From: Planctomycetia bacterium
GTDB lineage: Bacteria; Planctomycetota; Phycisphaerae; UBA1845; Fen-1342
Length of the DNA: 64,000 nt
Direction of reading: 5' to 3'
Assembly: GCA_015709575.1 (NCBI GenBank)
Contig: CP054190.1
Span: 310,001-374,000, forward strand
A program made the translations under genes and the position numbers. Position 1 is the stretch's first letter. Every line of letters begins with the position of its first letter. The notes below the pieces were generated by a model. That model searched no databases, was not told where the DNA came from, and saw only the letters and a program-made list of their open reading frames with translations. Shown here piece after piece: positions 37,083 through 46,238 of this stretch.

Positions 37083-39872
37083 ATGTCGGCTTCCAGCGCA
37101 CACGATCGAAATCCGTCCAATCGCAGGCCGCTCCATGCGCCACGGTCCGCCGCCGGTTCGGCGGCGACGCACGCCTGGGCAGCGCTGGCCGCGTGCGCAA
37201 TGGTCGTTTCCTGGTCCGGCATGTCCGATGGCTCAGCGCTCCATGCCGCTTCCAGCACCGCCGCTCCGACCGCGCTCTCGGTCAACGCGCCGCGTGACAG
37301 CGCGCACGTGCCGCGCTGCGCCGCGACGTGTGAGCGCGCGCGGGAGAGTAGCGCGGCAGGTATCTCCGCCCCCGGCGGCACGATCACCCGCCCCGATGAA
37401 CTCGCCTGTGCCGGCTCGCGCGCCGTGGGCGTCTCCGCCTGCTTCGCACCCGGCACGCCGATCGAGCAGATGAACCAGGCCCTGGCGGCAATTCCCGCGG
37501 CGCCCGGCGCGGCCTACGCGCAGTACGGCCGCTGGAGCTACACCGCCACCAACGGCGTCACCGGATCGGCCGGCACGCCAATCACGCTGACGTACTCGTT
37601 CCCGCCGGACTCGAATACCGGCAACCCCGCCACCAGCAACGTCATGCACGCGCGCTTCGACGCCCTGTTCGGCTCGCGAGAGGCGTGGAAAAACCTGTTC
37701 CGCGAGATATTCGACAGCTGGTCAGCCGTCAGCGGGATTCAGTACGTCGAAGTGCCCGACGACGGCGCCGCGTGGCCGGGGTCGATCGGCGCAGCGGGCG
37801 TGCGCGGCGACATTCGCATCCTGTGCCTGCCGATCGACGGACCATCCGGCACGCTGGCCTACAATTATTACCCCGACGTCGGCGACATGGTGCTCGATCG
37901 CGACGAAAACTGGGCTGCCGCCGCGAACAACTACCGCTTCCTGCGCAATATTGTCCTGCATGAAAACGGCCACGGGCTGGGTCTGGAGCACGTCCTGCCG
38001 CGCGACGGCACCAAGCTGATGGAAGCGTTTCTCAACACCAGCTTTGCCGGTCCGCAGGACGACGACATCCGCGGCGTGAACGCCTACTACGGCGACCGCT
38101 TCGAATCGAACAACCACTCCGGCACCGCGACCGAGCTGGGCGCCTTCGCGCCCGGCACCGTCACGACCCAGTTGTCGCTGCACGCTCACACTGACGTGGA
38201 CTGGTACGCCGTCAGCGTCACCCCCGGCGCAACTCTGGCTTTCGAAGCCGCGCCCGTCGGCGGCAGTTACCCGGTCAGCCCCGATCCCGGCACGCCCGTG
38301 ACGATCGACACGCGGGCCCGCATGCCGCTGCGCGTCGCGGTCTATCGGCCGGACGCCGTCACGCTGCTGGCCGCCGGCAACGCTGATCCCGGCCAGACGG
38401 CTGTTTCCTCGCTGATCTCGATTCCGGCCGGCGTCACACGGGTGTTCGCGCGCGTCAGCACCTCGGCGACCACGAGCGACGTGCAGCGCTACACGCTGCG
38501 CCAGACGCAGAGCGGCCCGTCGGCGCGGCGCTTGGCGCTGACGTCGCTGCCCAGCGGCGCGCAGGTGACCTCCTCGCCAATGGACAACCTCGGGCAGACG
38601 TCGGTGGCCGCACCGAACGAGCTGGCCTTCAACGACGGGCAGACCGTCACCCTCACCGCCGCGACCAACGTCGGCACGGCCAGCTTCGTGCGCTGGACCC
38701 TCGATGGTATTGCTCAGCCCGACGGCCAGCGCAACATCACGTTGGTGATGTTCGGAGATCGACACGCTGAGGCGCTCTACGCCGGCACGCTGACCGTCAG
38801 CGCCGGCCCCGACGCAACCATTGTCGCCGGTGAATCGGTGCGTCTGTTCAGCGCCGTAAGCGGCGGCACCATCCCTTATTCTTACAAGTGGACCCCCGCC
38901 GCCGGCGTGAACAATGACCGCACCGCGCACCCGTTCGCCAGCCCGACCCAGACCACCGGCTACACCCTGACCGTGACGGATGCCGCCGGCGCGGCGGCGA
39001 CCGACAGCGTCACCGTGCACGTTGCACCGCCGCTGACAGCCGACGCCGGACCCAACCGCTTCGTGCGGCCCGGCGAGCCGTTCTCACTGACCGCGGCGGC
39101 CTCCGGCGGCGAACCGCCCTATCTGTATTCATGGTCGCCCACCACCGGGCTGGGCGTGACCAGCGGCGAGCAGGTCAACGGCCTCGTGAACTCGACGGCG
39201 GTCTATACCCTCACGGTCCGCGACGCTGCCGGGCGCGAAGCGCAGGACCGCGTAATCGTGGCGACGACCGGCGAGCTGACGGCGACATTGATCGAGGAAG
39301 TGACGATCCGGCTGGGCGAAAGCACCGACGTCGTCCCGACCGTCAGCGGCGGCGACCCGCCCTATCTGTATGAGTGGTCGCCCGCGCTGGGCACGTCAGC
39401 GCTCGGAGCGTTCGCCAATCTCGCGCCGCGCCAGACCACGCTCTACACGCTGCGCGTCACCGACGCCTTCGGACAGGAAGCAGTCGCGCAGACGCGAGTC
39501 GTTGTGATTCCGCGGCTGAGTGTCGCGATCGGCGCGAGCCAGATGACGATCGAAGATGGGCAGAGCGTGACGCTGTCGGCGCTCGTGACGGGCGGCGCTG
39601 CGCCCTACGCCTATCGCTGGGATCCGGCCGCTTCGCTCTCCGCGCCAGAGGGGCCGGCCACGCTGGCCATGCCCCGCGCGCCAACGGCGTACACGCTGAC
39701 CGTGTCGGATTCCGCCGGCCAGAGCGCCACCGCCACGCTGACGATCCACGTCACGCGCACCGCCGGCGTGATCGCCGCCCCGGGCGGACTGTGCGGCGTG
39801 GGGGTTCTGCCGGCCGCTGCGCTGTTGCTCGCGCTGGGCGCGGGGCGACGCGGCGTGCGTAGACGGCGGTGA
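37083..39872 (+). CDS. Exported matrixin-type metalloprotease with PKD-like repeats and C-terminal anchor
   Basis: 929 residues from ATG 37083 (G-rich ribosome binding site upstream). An Arg-rich start followed by THAWAALAACAMVVSW forms the export signal. The catalytic part has the zinc motif NIVLHENGHGLGLEHV (HExGHxxGxxH) and a Met-turn candidate LMEAFLN shortly after, as in matrixin/metzincin peptidases. A pre-peptidase-like beta domain follows. Then there are about four PKD-like units with repeated blocks such as PPYLYSWSPTTGL. The C-terminus is Cys, a hydrophobic helix (VGVLPAAALLLALGAG) and a basic end RRGVRRRR, the layout of exosortase/rhombosortase-type or MYXO-CTERM-like sorting tails. 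It is probably displayed on the cell surface; substrate unknown. Confidence 0.75.
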   Translation: MSASSAHDRNPSNRRPLHAPRSAAGSAATHAWAALAACAMVVSWSGMSDGSALHAASSTAAPTALSVNAPRDSAHVPRCAATCERARESSAAGISAPGGTITRPDELACAGSRAVGVSACFAPGTPIEQMNQALAAIPAAPGAAYAQYGRWSYTATNGVTGSAGTPITLTYSFPPDSNTGNPATSNVMHARFDALFGSREAWKNLFREIFDSWSAVSGIQYVEVPDDGAAWPGSIGAAGVRGDIRILCLPIDGPSGTLAYNYYPDVGDMVLDRDENWAAAANNYRFLRNIVLHENGHGLGLEHVLPRDGTKLMEAFLNTSFAGPQDDDIRGVNAYYGDRFESNNHSGTATELGAFAPGTVTTQLSLHAHTDVDWYAVSVTPGATLAFEAAPVGGSYPVSPDPGTPVTIDTRARMPLRVAVYRPDAVTLLAAGNADPGQTAVSSLISIPAGVTRVFARVSTSATTSDVQRYTLRQTQSGPSARRLALTSLPSGAQVTSSPMDNLGQTSVAAPNELAFNDGQTVTLTAATNVGTASFVRWTLDGIAQPDGQRNITLVMFGDRHAEALYAGTLTVSAGPDATIVAGESVRLFSAVSGGTIPYSYKWTPAAGVNNDRTAHPFASPTQTTGYTLTVTDAAGAAATDSVTVHVAPPLTADAGPNRFVRPGEPFSLTAAASGGEPPYLYSWSPTTGLGVTSGEQVNGLVNSTAVYTLTVRDAAGREAQDRVIVATTGELTATLIEEVTIRLGESTDVVPTVSGGDPPYLYEWSPALGTSALGAFANLAPRQTTLYTLRVTDAFGQEAVAQTRVVVIPRLSVAIGASQMTIEDGQSVTLSALVTGGAAPYAYRWDPAASLSAPEGPATLAMPRAPTAYTLTVSDSAGQSATATLTIHVTRTAGVIAAPGGLCGVGVLPAAALLLALGAGRRGVRRRR

Positions 39873-39979
39873 GGCGATCCGCTGGTTGCGGCGACCGGCC
39901 GGTCTATCAGTCTGTTGATGAAGTCGCCGCGGCCCTGAAAAAACGCGTTTTCGACAGCGCCAGCGGGGCTGAAAATGCG

Positions 39980-40010
39980 CTGGTGCCACTGCTCTTCCTG
40001 GAGCAGTGGC
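39980..40010. repeat. REP-like palindrome, left copy
   Basis: 31 bp containing GCCACTGCTC (39985-39994), 6-nt loop TTCCTG, and GAGCAGTGGC (40001-40010): a perfect 10-bp stem. The same 31 bp occur exactly in reverse orientation at 40738-40768, on the other side of the RAYT gene. This pairing is typical of REP/BIME elements moved by RAYTs. Confidence 0.85.
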
Positions 40011-40077
40011 TTGACGATCGCACGCGTGAGATCGCGGCGTGGGGGCGGAGCGCAGCGTGGCGCATTATGACTCGGCA

Positions 40078-40914
40078 ATGGCGGCGCTTCGCAAGACGCG
40101 CGAGGCGTGGAACGAGGCGGGCGATGCCCATTTCCTGACCTATTCCTGTTACCGCCGGCTGCCGCTGCTGACGCGACCGCGCTCGCGGGGCTGGGTGGTT
40201 CAGGCGCTGGACGAGGCGCGCCGCACACATCACTTGGCATTATGGGCATATGTCATCATGCCGGAGCACGTGCATGCGCTCGTTCTGCCGCGGCAGCCGC
40301 GCTACGAAATGCGGCGGATACTCGCGGCGCTCAAGCGGCCGGTGTCCACCGCGGCACGGCGGCATCTCGTTGAAATCGACGAGCAGCGCTGGCTCGCGCA
40401 GCTCACAGTGCGCTATCCGGATCGCGAAGGGATTCGATTCTGGCAGCCGGGCGGCGGGCATGATCGAAACATTTTTCGCGAGCGCGACGCTGCCGAAGTC
40501 ATGGCGTATCTGCATGCGAACCCCGTCCGGCGCGGCTTGGTCGCGACGCCGGAGGATTGGGAATGGTCGAGCGCGCGCGCTTCTGGGCGGGTCGGACGGA
40601 TGTGTTGCTGCGGATGGATCATCCGCACGATTGAGTCGTTTCGGCGTGTCGAATGCTGTGGTCGCAGTTTCAGATGCCGGAGACGAGTCATTTTGGTCAC
40701 GACAGTCCCGCGTGAGAGCGGGCGTGCCGCGCCCCCGGCCACTGCTCCAGGAAGAGCAGTGGCACCAGTCGGACTTGCGACGGAGGTCGTTTACTGTGGC
40801 ACCCGTGCTTTCCAACCGCGACATCGACGCCGACGGGGCGCTGACGAACTTCGACATCGATCCGTTCGTCACGCTGCTGCTCACCCAGCCATGAACCCAC
40901 CCGTCTGGCGGTGA
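40078..40914 (+). CDS. REP-associated tyrosine transposase (RAYT), C-terminus frameshifted
   Basis: The Y1-transposase core is clear: HFLTYSCYRRLPLL near the start, IMPEHVHALVLP with the HxH metal site, and EVMAYLHANPVRRGLVATP with the catalytic Tyr. RAYTs act as single-strand DNA transposases on REP palindromes. After EDWEWSSA the frame enters unlikely sequence and runs to 40914. In the alternative frame the natural end FWAGRTDVLLRMDHPHD and a TGA at 40632-40634 follow. The switch falls in an alternating GC run (40571-40580) and is explained by a 2-bp GC gain. As it stands the protein is about 278 residues with a foreign tail that also reads through the right palindrome. Core residues are intact, so activity is uncertain rather than excluded. 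Confidence 0.75.
   Translation: MAALRKTREAWNEAGDAHFLTYSCYRRLPLLTRPRSRGWVVQALDEARRTHHLALWAYVIMPEHVHALVLPRQPRYEMRRILAALKRPVSTAARRHLVEIDEQRWLAQLTVRYPDREGIRFWQPGGGHDRNIFRERDAAEVMAYLHANPVRRGLVATPEDWEWSSARASGRVGRMCCCGWIIRTIESFRRVECCGRSFRCRRRVILVTTVPRESGRAAPPATAPGRAVAPVGLATEVVYCGTRAFQPRHRRRRGADELRHRSVRHAAAHPAMNPPVWR
40738..40768. repeat. REP-like palindrome, right copy (inverted)
   Basis: Exact reverse complement of the left copy: GCCACTGCTC (40738-40747), loop CAGGAA, GAGCAGTGGC (40754-40763), then ACCAG. Together the two copies enclose the RAYT gene as a possible transposition unit of about 790 bp. Confidence 0.85.
40796..40894 (+). pseudogene. Orphan dockerin-like C-terminal fragment
   Basis: In the +2 frame the sequence reads ...NRDIDADGALTNFDIDPFV and ends TLLLTQP with a stop at 40892-40894, exactly like the last loop of the dockerin-bearing proteins in the window. 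It starts directly after the right REP-like palindrome and has no matching upstream coding part. It is therefore the tail of a gene lost or split, perhaps at the time of the RAYT-REP insertion. Confidence 0.6.
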
Positions 40915-40918
40915 CGCT

Positions 40919-41251
40919 CTATCCGCCGACAGCGGCGGCCGCCGCCTCCGCGCCGGCATGAATCTCAAAGAATCGATTCAGGTGTGTCACTTCGAGCAGG
41001 TTGGCGACAAACGGCGATGGCGCGGCCAGCGCCACTCGCGCCTCGAGCGTGTTGGCATAGGCCACCAGTCGCACCAGCGCCCCCAGCCCGGCCGACGACA
41101 CGAAGCTCACGTCCGACAGGTCCAGTACCAGGCGCGTGGAAGCGCCCGTCACCGCGCTGAACAGGTCCGCCAGGCACTCACCGTCGCGGAGATCGCCGGA
41201 GAGCTTCACGATCTGCGCCGCGCCGGTTCGCGCGGCGGCGCCGTCGCTCAC
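40919..41251 (-). CDS. STAS-domain anti-sigma factor antagonist
   Basis: 110 residues from GTG 41249-41251, which overlaps the amine oxidase stop. VKLSGDLRDGECLADL opens a STAS domain. LVLDLSDVSFVSSAGLGALV holds the conserved Ser loop, where SpoIIAA-type proteins are phosphorylated by a partner kinase. It would regulate an anti-sigma factor or another switch; no partner kinase is adjacent. Translational coupling to a flavin amine oxidase is unexpected, and a functional link is inference only. Confidence 0.85.
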   Translation of the reverse strand: MSDGAAARTGAAQIVKLSGDLRDGECLADLFSAVTGASTRLVLDLSDVSFVSSAGLGALVRLVAYANTLEARVALAAPSPFVANLLEVTHLNRFFEIHAGAEAAAAAVGG

Positions 41252-42741
41252 TTCGTCACCCCGTCGCGCTTCGCGATCCGGGCCGCGACGCTGATGCCGG
41301 AGTGCAGCCCGCCCTCCATGTAGCCCGCGAACTTGTAGCAGGTGTGCTCGCCCGCGAAATGCAGCCGCCCGCCGTGACCCTTGCGCAGCAGCGGCCCGAC
41401 CGTCGTCACTTCGCCCGGCGCGGGGAAGGAGTACCCGGCCTGTGTCCACGCTTCGCCCGGCCAGTCCATGAAGCGCGACTGCACGAAGTTCTCACCGAAG
41501 CCCGGCAGCACCTTCTCGAGGTCAGCCTTGTAGGCCGCGTCGCGCCCGCCCTCGGGCTTGGCGCGGGCCGCCTCCGCGGTCGGTCCGCCCGAAAAGCTCG
41601 TCAGGCAGATGTTCTCGTCGCCCTCCTGCGCATCGGTCGCGTCCCAGGTCATGTTCACCACGTCCAGGTCGGCCAGCGCATACTGCGAGAGCTTGCGATC
41701 CAGCCAGAAGCGCTTCTTCACGTTTGCCAGGTACTTCACGTTCACGCCCATCTGCGGCTTGATCGCGTCCGGAAGACCCGGCTCGATCTTGATCTTCTTC
41801 CACGTCCCCGGCGGCGTCGCGAGCACCACGTCGTCGCATTCATAGGTGCGGTCATCCGCGCAGCGCACCTTGCAGCCGCCGGCGTTGATCTGGATTCCTG
41901 TCACCGCCAGGCCGAGCTGGATGCGGGCTGCGCCGATCGCGTCGGCCAGCTTGGCCGCGAGCTGCTGATTGCCGCCTTCGCAGCGGCAGGTCTCGGTGAG
42001 GTTCCAGTAGTCCTTGTTGATGTCGTTAACGGTGCCGCCCTTGATCGTCGCCAGGAAGCCGAGGTAGCTCTGCCGGGCGGTCGGCACGCCGCTGTTGGCG
42101 GTCCACTCGACCGTCATCGCCTTCTTGACCAGCGCGCTGCCCTCCGCCGCCGTGATCCAGTCCGCCAGCGAGCGTCGATCGAGCGACTGCGCATCGGGGC
42201 TGTCCCACGGCTCATCGGCGTTGATGCGCTCGGCGTCGCCGCTCATCTTCGTCTGCAGCGCCTCAAGCTCCTCGTAGACCTGCTCGGCTTCCTCGTCGCT
42301 GAGCAGCTTGCCATCCAGGTAGACGGGGTAGGACAGCTCCTCATCATCGGTCATCGGCAGCATCTTGAGCTTGAAGCGCTCGGCGTAGGCCTGCCAGGCG
42401 GGGTGATTGTCGCCGATCAGCTCCGCGCCGCCCTCAATCACGCGCCCGCTGAGCCAGTCCGTGAAGGTCAGCACGCGCCCGCCCAGCCGCTTGCGGGCCT
42501 CGACGACGCTGACGTCGTAGCCCGCGGCGATCAGTTCATGCGCCGCGGCCAGCCCGGCGAAGCCCGCCCCGATCACGACCACGCGCTTGCCGCCGCGCCG
42601 CTCCTGCGCCCAGGTCATGCGGCTCGACAGCAGCAGCCCCGCTCCGGCCGCGATCGAGGCGCGCAGCACGTCGCGACGGGTCAGTTCGTCCATGGGCTTG
42701 CCGAAACGACGCGCCAGGCGCGGAAACAGCGACAAGGACAT
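41248..42741 (-). CDS. Tat-exported flavin-dependent amine oxidase
   Basis: 497 residues. The N-terminus has a twin-arginine signal (TRRDVLRASIAAGAGLLLSS), so it is folded with FAD before export. VVVIGAGFAGLAAAHELIAA is the dinucleotide-binding motif, RLGGRVLTF the second flavin contact, and FAGEHTCYKFAGYMEGGLHS the C-terminal FAD block of the monoamine-oxidase family. It oxidises an amine or a related substrate with release of H2O2; the substrate is unknown. Linked downstream by overlapping codons to the STAS gene and lying 183 bp after the GT-C gene run. Confidence 0.88.
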   Translation of the reverse strand: MSLSLFPRLARRFGKPMDELTRRDVLRASIAAGAGLLLSSRMTWAQERRGGKRVVVIGAGFAGLAAAHELIAAGYDVSVVEARKRLGGRVLTFTDWLSGRVIEGGAELIGDNHPAWQAYAERFKLKMLPMTDDEELSYPVYLDGKLLSDEEAEQVYEELEALQTKMSGDAERINADEPWDSPDAQSLDRRSLADWITAAEGSALVKKAMTVEWTANSGVPTARQSYLGFLATIKGGTVNDINKDYWNLTETCRCEGGNQQLAAKLADAIGAARIQLGLAVTGIQINAGGCKVRCADDRTYECDDVVLATPPGTWKKIKIEPGLPDAIKPQMGVNVKYLANVKKRFWLDRKLSQYALADLDVVNMTWDATDAQEGDENICLTSFSGGPTAEAARAKPEGGRDAAYKADLEKVLPGFGENFVQSRFMDWPGEAWTQAGYSFPAPGEVTTVGPLLRKGHGGRLHFAGEHTCYKFAGYMEGGLHSGISVAARIAKRDGVTK

Positions 42742-42924
42742 GCTCAGGCTCCTTCGATCCGAAGCGGCTGCGAACGCATTACCAGTGATTGTGCGACCGG
42801 CGCTTCTGCACGTCCTCCGCCGGCGCTCCCGCGAGCGCGCATCCCGCGCGCCCGCTCCAACTCATCGGCGGGATCGTACCCGCCGATGCACCGGCCGACC
42901 ACGACATTTGCCCGGCCGGCGGCG

Positions 42925-44898
42925 CTACTCTCCCAACTGCGCCAGCGCCCGCTGGGCCAGCTCGCGCCGTCCGCGCGTGTCGCGCAATCCCGGCGGCTCA
43001 CGGCCGCCGCCGCTGGCTCCCTGCATGAGCGGCGCGGTGCGGTCCAGATATTCGCGATAGGCCCCGCGCGCATCGGCCGATCGCCCCAGCGCGCGATACA
43101 GCTCGCCGAGGAAGTACAGCCCGTTGAGCGCGCCGGGGTCGGAAACGGCCCGGATGGCCGGCAGAGCCGCCTCCAGCTCGCGCAGCGCCTCGCCTTCGCG
43201 GCCCGCGCGCTTGTGCAGCACGGCGATGTTCACCGAGTACACACCCGCCCGATACGGCGCGTCGCGCCGCCCCTGGTCGAACACGGCGATGGCGTCGTCG
43301 AAGCGGCCCTGCTTCTCGAGCGCGTTGCCGAGCTGATCGACCGCCAGCACGAAATCGGGATACTGACGCAGGATGTCGCGCAGGCGCTTTTCAGCCTCCG
43401 CGTAGCGCCCCTCCTGAATCGCCAGCATGGCGGCGATCACAATCTGATTGGTGACGAGCGGGTTCAGCTCCGCGGCGCGCTCGATCGCCGCCGCCGCGTC
43501 GGCGGTGCGGCCGCTCTGGCGATAGACCTCGCCCAACTCGGTCCAGGCTTTGGCGGATTTCGGATCGGCGCGCGTGGCGGCCTCCCACAGGGCTGTGTCG
43601 GTGCTCCAGACGGGCACATAGACCGCCGCGCGCACGGCGAAGAGCGTCGCCATTGCCGCCCCAATCGCCGCCACGCGCCGTTCGTCGCCCGGCTTCCAGC
43701 GCGCCAGCGCGTCGCGGATGAGTGCACCCAATGCCAGCATCGCGCCGAAGATCGAGAGGTACAGGTAGCGGTCGTGCACCATGTCCTCGCGGAGAAATAC
43801 GCGCGTGTTGAGTGCGAGCGCAATGGGCAATAGGAACCAGACTCCCGCGAGGCGGTAGAGCGGGTCGCGCTGCCCGGCCCGCCAAAGAACTGCGCCGACT
43901 CCCAGCAGCAGCACGCCGGCCGCCACTCCGAGCAGCGCTTCGGCGCTGCCCTCGTGGAGCGGGCGCAGCGGGTACATCGGCGCCAGCCACAGCGGGAACA
44001 GTGCCTGTCGCAGGTAGAACAGCAGCACGTACGGCGCGCTCAGGACCATCGACGTGACCGACGCCGCGCCGGGCGGCGTCAGCATCGACCAGCCGACGAT
44101 CGCGCCGCGCGCGCTCATGAAAATCGCCGCCGTCGCCGCGAAGGGAATCGTCGCCAGCACGGCGCTTCGCACCGCCGCCATCGCCGGGCGCCGATCCGCT
44201 CTCCGCAGGATCAACTCGGTCAGCGCCACGGCGGCGGGGTAGAAGATCGCGCTCTCCTTGCAACCCTGCCCCAGCAGGTACAGCAGCAGCGCCAACGACC
44301 AGAGCGCCCCGCCAGCCCCGCGCAGCGGACGCGACCGCGCCGCGAGATAGGCCAGGTACGATCCCAGTAACAGGCAGGTCATCAGTGGATCGGGAATCGC
44401 CGCGATCCACACCACCGATTCGACGTGTGCCGGATGCCCGGCGAACAGCAGCGCCGTTGCGGTGGCGATTGCCCAGCCCGCCGCGAGCCGCAGCGCCGTC
44501 GCATACACGAGCAGGCTCGCGGTCCAGTGCAGCAGCACGCAGACGACGTGCCAGCCCGTCGGCTCATTTCCAAACGCTCGATGGCACATGGCCTTGACGA
44601 ACACAGTGGTCGGTCGCCAGTAGTTGCTCCACGCCGCTTGGCGATCCCCCTTGAAAGCCCAGACGTCTGACGTGAGCGCCTTCCAAAGCAGCGCCGGGTC
44701 CTGGATCAGGCGGTTCTGGAGGATTTCGTAGTTGTCGTCGTAGACGAAACTCGCCCTCGGCGCGGCCCAATAGGCGATCAGGACGATCAGCGTCACGCCG
44801 ACGGCGGTCAACAGATGCAATCGCACCGCCGGCGCGACCGGGGGAATCGACGCGCCGGCGGGGGGGAGGCGCTGCGCCATTTCACGTGGAACACTCAT
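42925..44898 (-). CDS. TMTC-like polytopic membrane protein with C-terminal TPRs (second copy)
   Basis: 657 residues from ATG 44896-44898, which overlaps the stop of the preceding GT87-like gene (ATGA). The first loop has FVYDDNYEILQNRLI, the acidic pair found in TMTC-type GT-C enzymes, and GHPAHVESVVWIAAIPDPL matches the equivalent helix-loop in the copy at 0.3-2.5 kb. About ten membrane helices are followed by TPR units (for example AWTELGEVYRQSGRTADAA). Sugar transfer from a lipid-linked donor on the outer membrane face is the family expectation. Third gene in the run after two GT87-like genes. Confidence 0.75.
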   Translation of the reverse strand: MSVPREMAQRLPPAGASIPPVAPAVRLHLLTAVGVTLIVLIAYWAAPRASFVYDDNYEILQNRLIQDPALLWKALTSDVWAFKGDRQAAWSNYWRPTTVFVKAMCHRAFGNEPTGWHVVCVLLHWTASLLVYATALRLAAGWAIATATALLFAGHPAHVESVVWIAAIPDPLMTCLLLGSYLAYLAARSRPLRGAGGALWSLALLLYLLGQGCKESAIFYPAAVALTELILRRADRRPAMAAVRSAVLATIPFAATAAIFMSARGAIVGWSMLTPPGAASVTSMVLSAPYVLLFYLRQALFPLWLAPMYPLRPLHEGSAEALLGVAAGVLLLGVGAVLWRAGQRDPLYRLAGVWFLLPIALALNTRVFLREDMVHDRYLYLSIFGAMLALGALIRDALARWKPGDERRVAAIGAAMATLFAVRAAVYVPVWSTDTALWEAATRADPKSAKAWTELGEVYRQSGRTADAAAAIERAAELNPLVTNQIVIAAMLAIQEGRYAEAEKRLRDILRQYPDFVLAVDQLGNALEKQGRFDDAIAVFDQGRRDAPYRAGVYSVNIAVLHKRAGREGEALRELEAALPAIRAVSDPGALNGLYFLGELYRALGRSADARGAYREYLDRTAPLMQGASGGGREPPGLRDTRGRRELAQRALAQLGE

Positions 44899-46238
44899 CG
44901 CGCGGACTCCCTGAGCGCGATTCGCGACAGTCGAGCGTCGTGGAGCGCAATCCACAGCAGAATCGCGCCAATCACGATCAGCATCAGCAGGTGCGCGCCG
45001 GCGCTGCGGGCCGATTCCAGCATCCACAGCGCCATGCCGAGCAGCCAGACGACCAGGCCGGCCATGCTGAGGGTGCGGATGGAACGCGCGGCCCGATTAT
45101 CCAGTGCGGCCGCGGTCAGGGCGGCGACCGCCGGAAAGGCCCAGATCAGGTAATACTGGCGCAATAGCGGCGAAAACACGAGCATTCCGAGCATGAACGC
45201 GCCGGCCAGGCACCATTGGCCGCGAGCGCCGCCGGCGTGGCCGATGTGCCAGCCGATGGCGATCAAGGCCAGCAGCAGCAGCCCCTTGAGGCCGCGCGCC
45301 AGCAGCATCACGGTCGGCTCGTCGAGCGAGACCGGCGAAAGGCCGACGCGGTGGGCGTGTCCATCCAGCAGCCAGCGGGCCGCGACGATCTCGATGGATT
45401 GATTCCTGCGATCCACGAAATGCTCATCCAGCGTGTCATCGACCAGCCCGCGGGCGGGTGCGCCCTGGACGTTGTACTCGACCCACTCATGGTGGTAGCG
45501 CTGCGTCGCTTCCCAGCCGAACACAATGACGCAGGGCAGGATCGTGAGCACCAGTCCCCAGACAATGAACCAGGCGCCGGCACGCCATTCGCGGCGCGCG
45601 ATCAACCACAGCAGCATGATCCCGGGGAGGATTTTCAGGATGGCCGCCGCGGCCAGCAGCGCCCCGCCGCTGACGGGTTGTCGTCGAAGCACGGCGGCGA
45701 CGCCGGCCGCGACCAGTGCGAGCGTGATGAAGCTGACCTGGTTGAACTTGGCGGCTTCGTACATCGCGGGCAATGAGGCCAGCGCCGCCAGCGCGGTGAG
45801 CATCCAGGCCCCGGCGACCGGGGCATCGGAAGCGGCGCGCGAGTCAGACGGGCTGCGCATCGCGGGAATCACGCGCGCCGCCGCCACTCGCAGGCAATAC
45901 GCAAGGCAGGCAACGTGCAGGGCGGCCCAGAGCAGGGCGGCAGCCTGCGGCCCGCCGGCCGCCAGCGGCGCAATCGCAAGCGAAACCACCGGCAGGTAGA
46001 ACGGTAGCTGTCGGCGCAGGGTTTTGTCGGGATTGTCGAGGTCGGGGTTGAGCGCTTCGTGTTCCCAGGTGTAGGCGGCGTCGAGGTAGAAATGCTGGAA
46101 GTCGAACTTCAGGTTCAATCCGCGCCAGGCCGAGATGACGCCGACCGACGCGGCCAGCCATATCAGAAACGCGGCCGCGAGGCGGCGCGAGACAGCGCCG
46201 GTCGGGCGCGCGTGCGCGATCGCACCGCCGTTATTCAC
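44895..46238 (-). CDS. GT87 (DUF2029)-like polytopic glycosyltransferase
   Basis: 447 residues from GTG 46236-46238, overlapping the previous stop by 8 bp. About ten membrane helices. FDFQHFYLDAAYTWEHEAL in the first outer loop provides the acidic residues typical of polyprenol-phosphate-sugar GT-C enzymes such as mycobacterial mannosyltransferases (GT87). AILKILPGIMLLWLIARREW is the most conserved-looking block of that family. Donor and acceptor are unknown. Central gene of a run of three membrane transferases. Confidence 0.72.
   Translation of the reverse strand: MNNGGAIAHARPTGAVSRRLAAAFLIWLAASVGVISAWRGLNLKFDFQHFYLDAAYTWEHEALNPDLDNPDKTLRRQLPFYLPVVSLAIAPLAAGGPQAAALLWAALHVACLAYCLRVAAARVIPAMRSPSDSRAASDAPVAGAWMLTALAALASLPAMYEAAKFNQVSFITLALVAAGVAAVLRRQPVSGGALLAAAAILKILPGIMLLWLIARREWRAGAWFIVWGLVLTILPCVIVFGWEATQRYHHEWVEYNVQGAPARGLVDDTLDEHFVDRRNQSIEIVAARWLLDGHAHRVGLSPVSLDEPTVMLLARGLKGLLLLALIAIGWHIGHAGGARGQWCLAGAFMLGMLVFSPLLRQYYLIWAFPAVAALTAAALDNRAARSIRTLSMAGLVVWLLGMALWMLESARSAGAHLLMLIVIGAILLWIALHDARLSRIALRESAR

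Noticed and set aside
41302-43833. Plus-strand frame of 843 codons opposite the amine oxidase and TMTC-like genes
   Set aside because: Shadow frame; it crosses two real genes and their intergenic gap.
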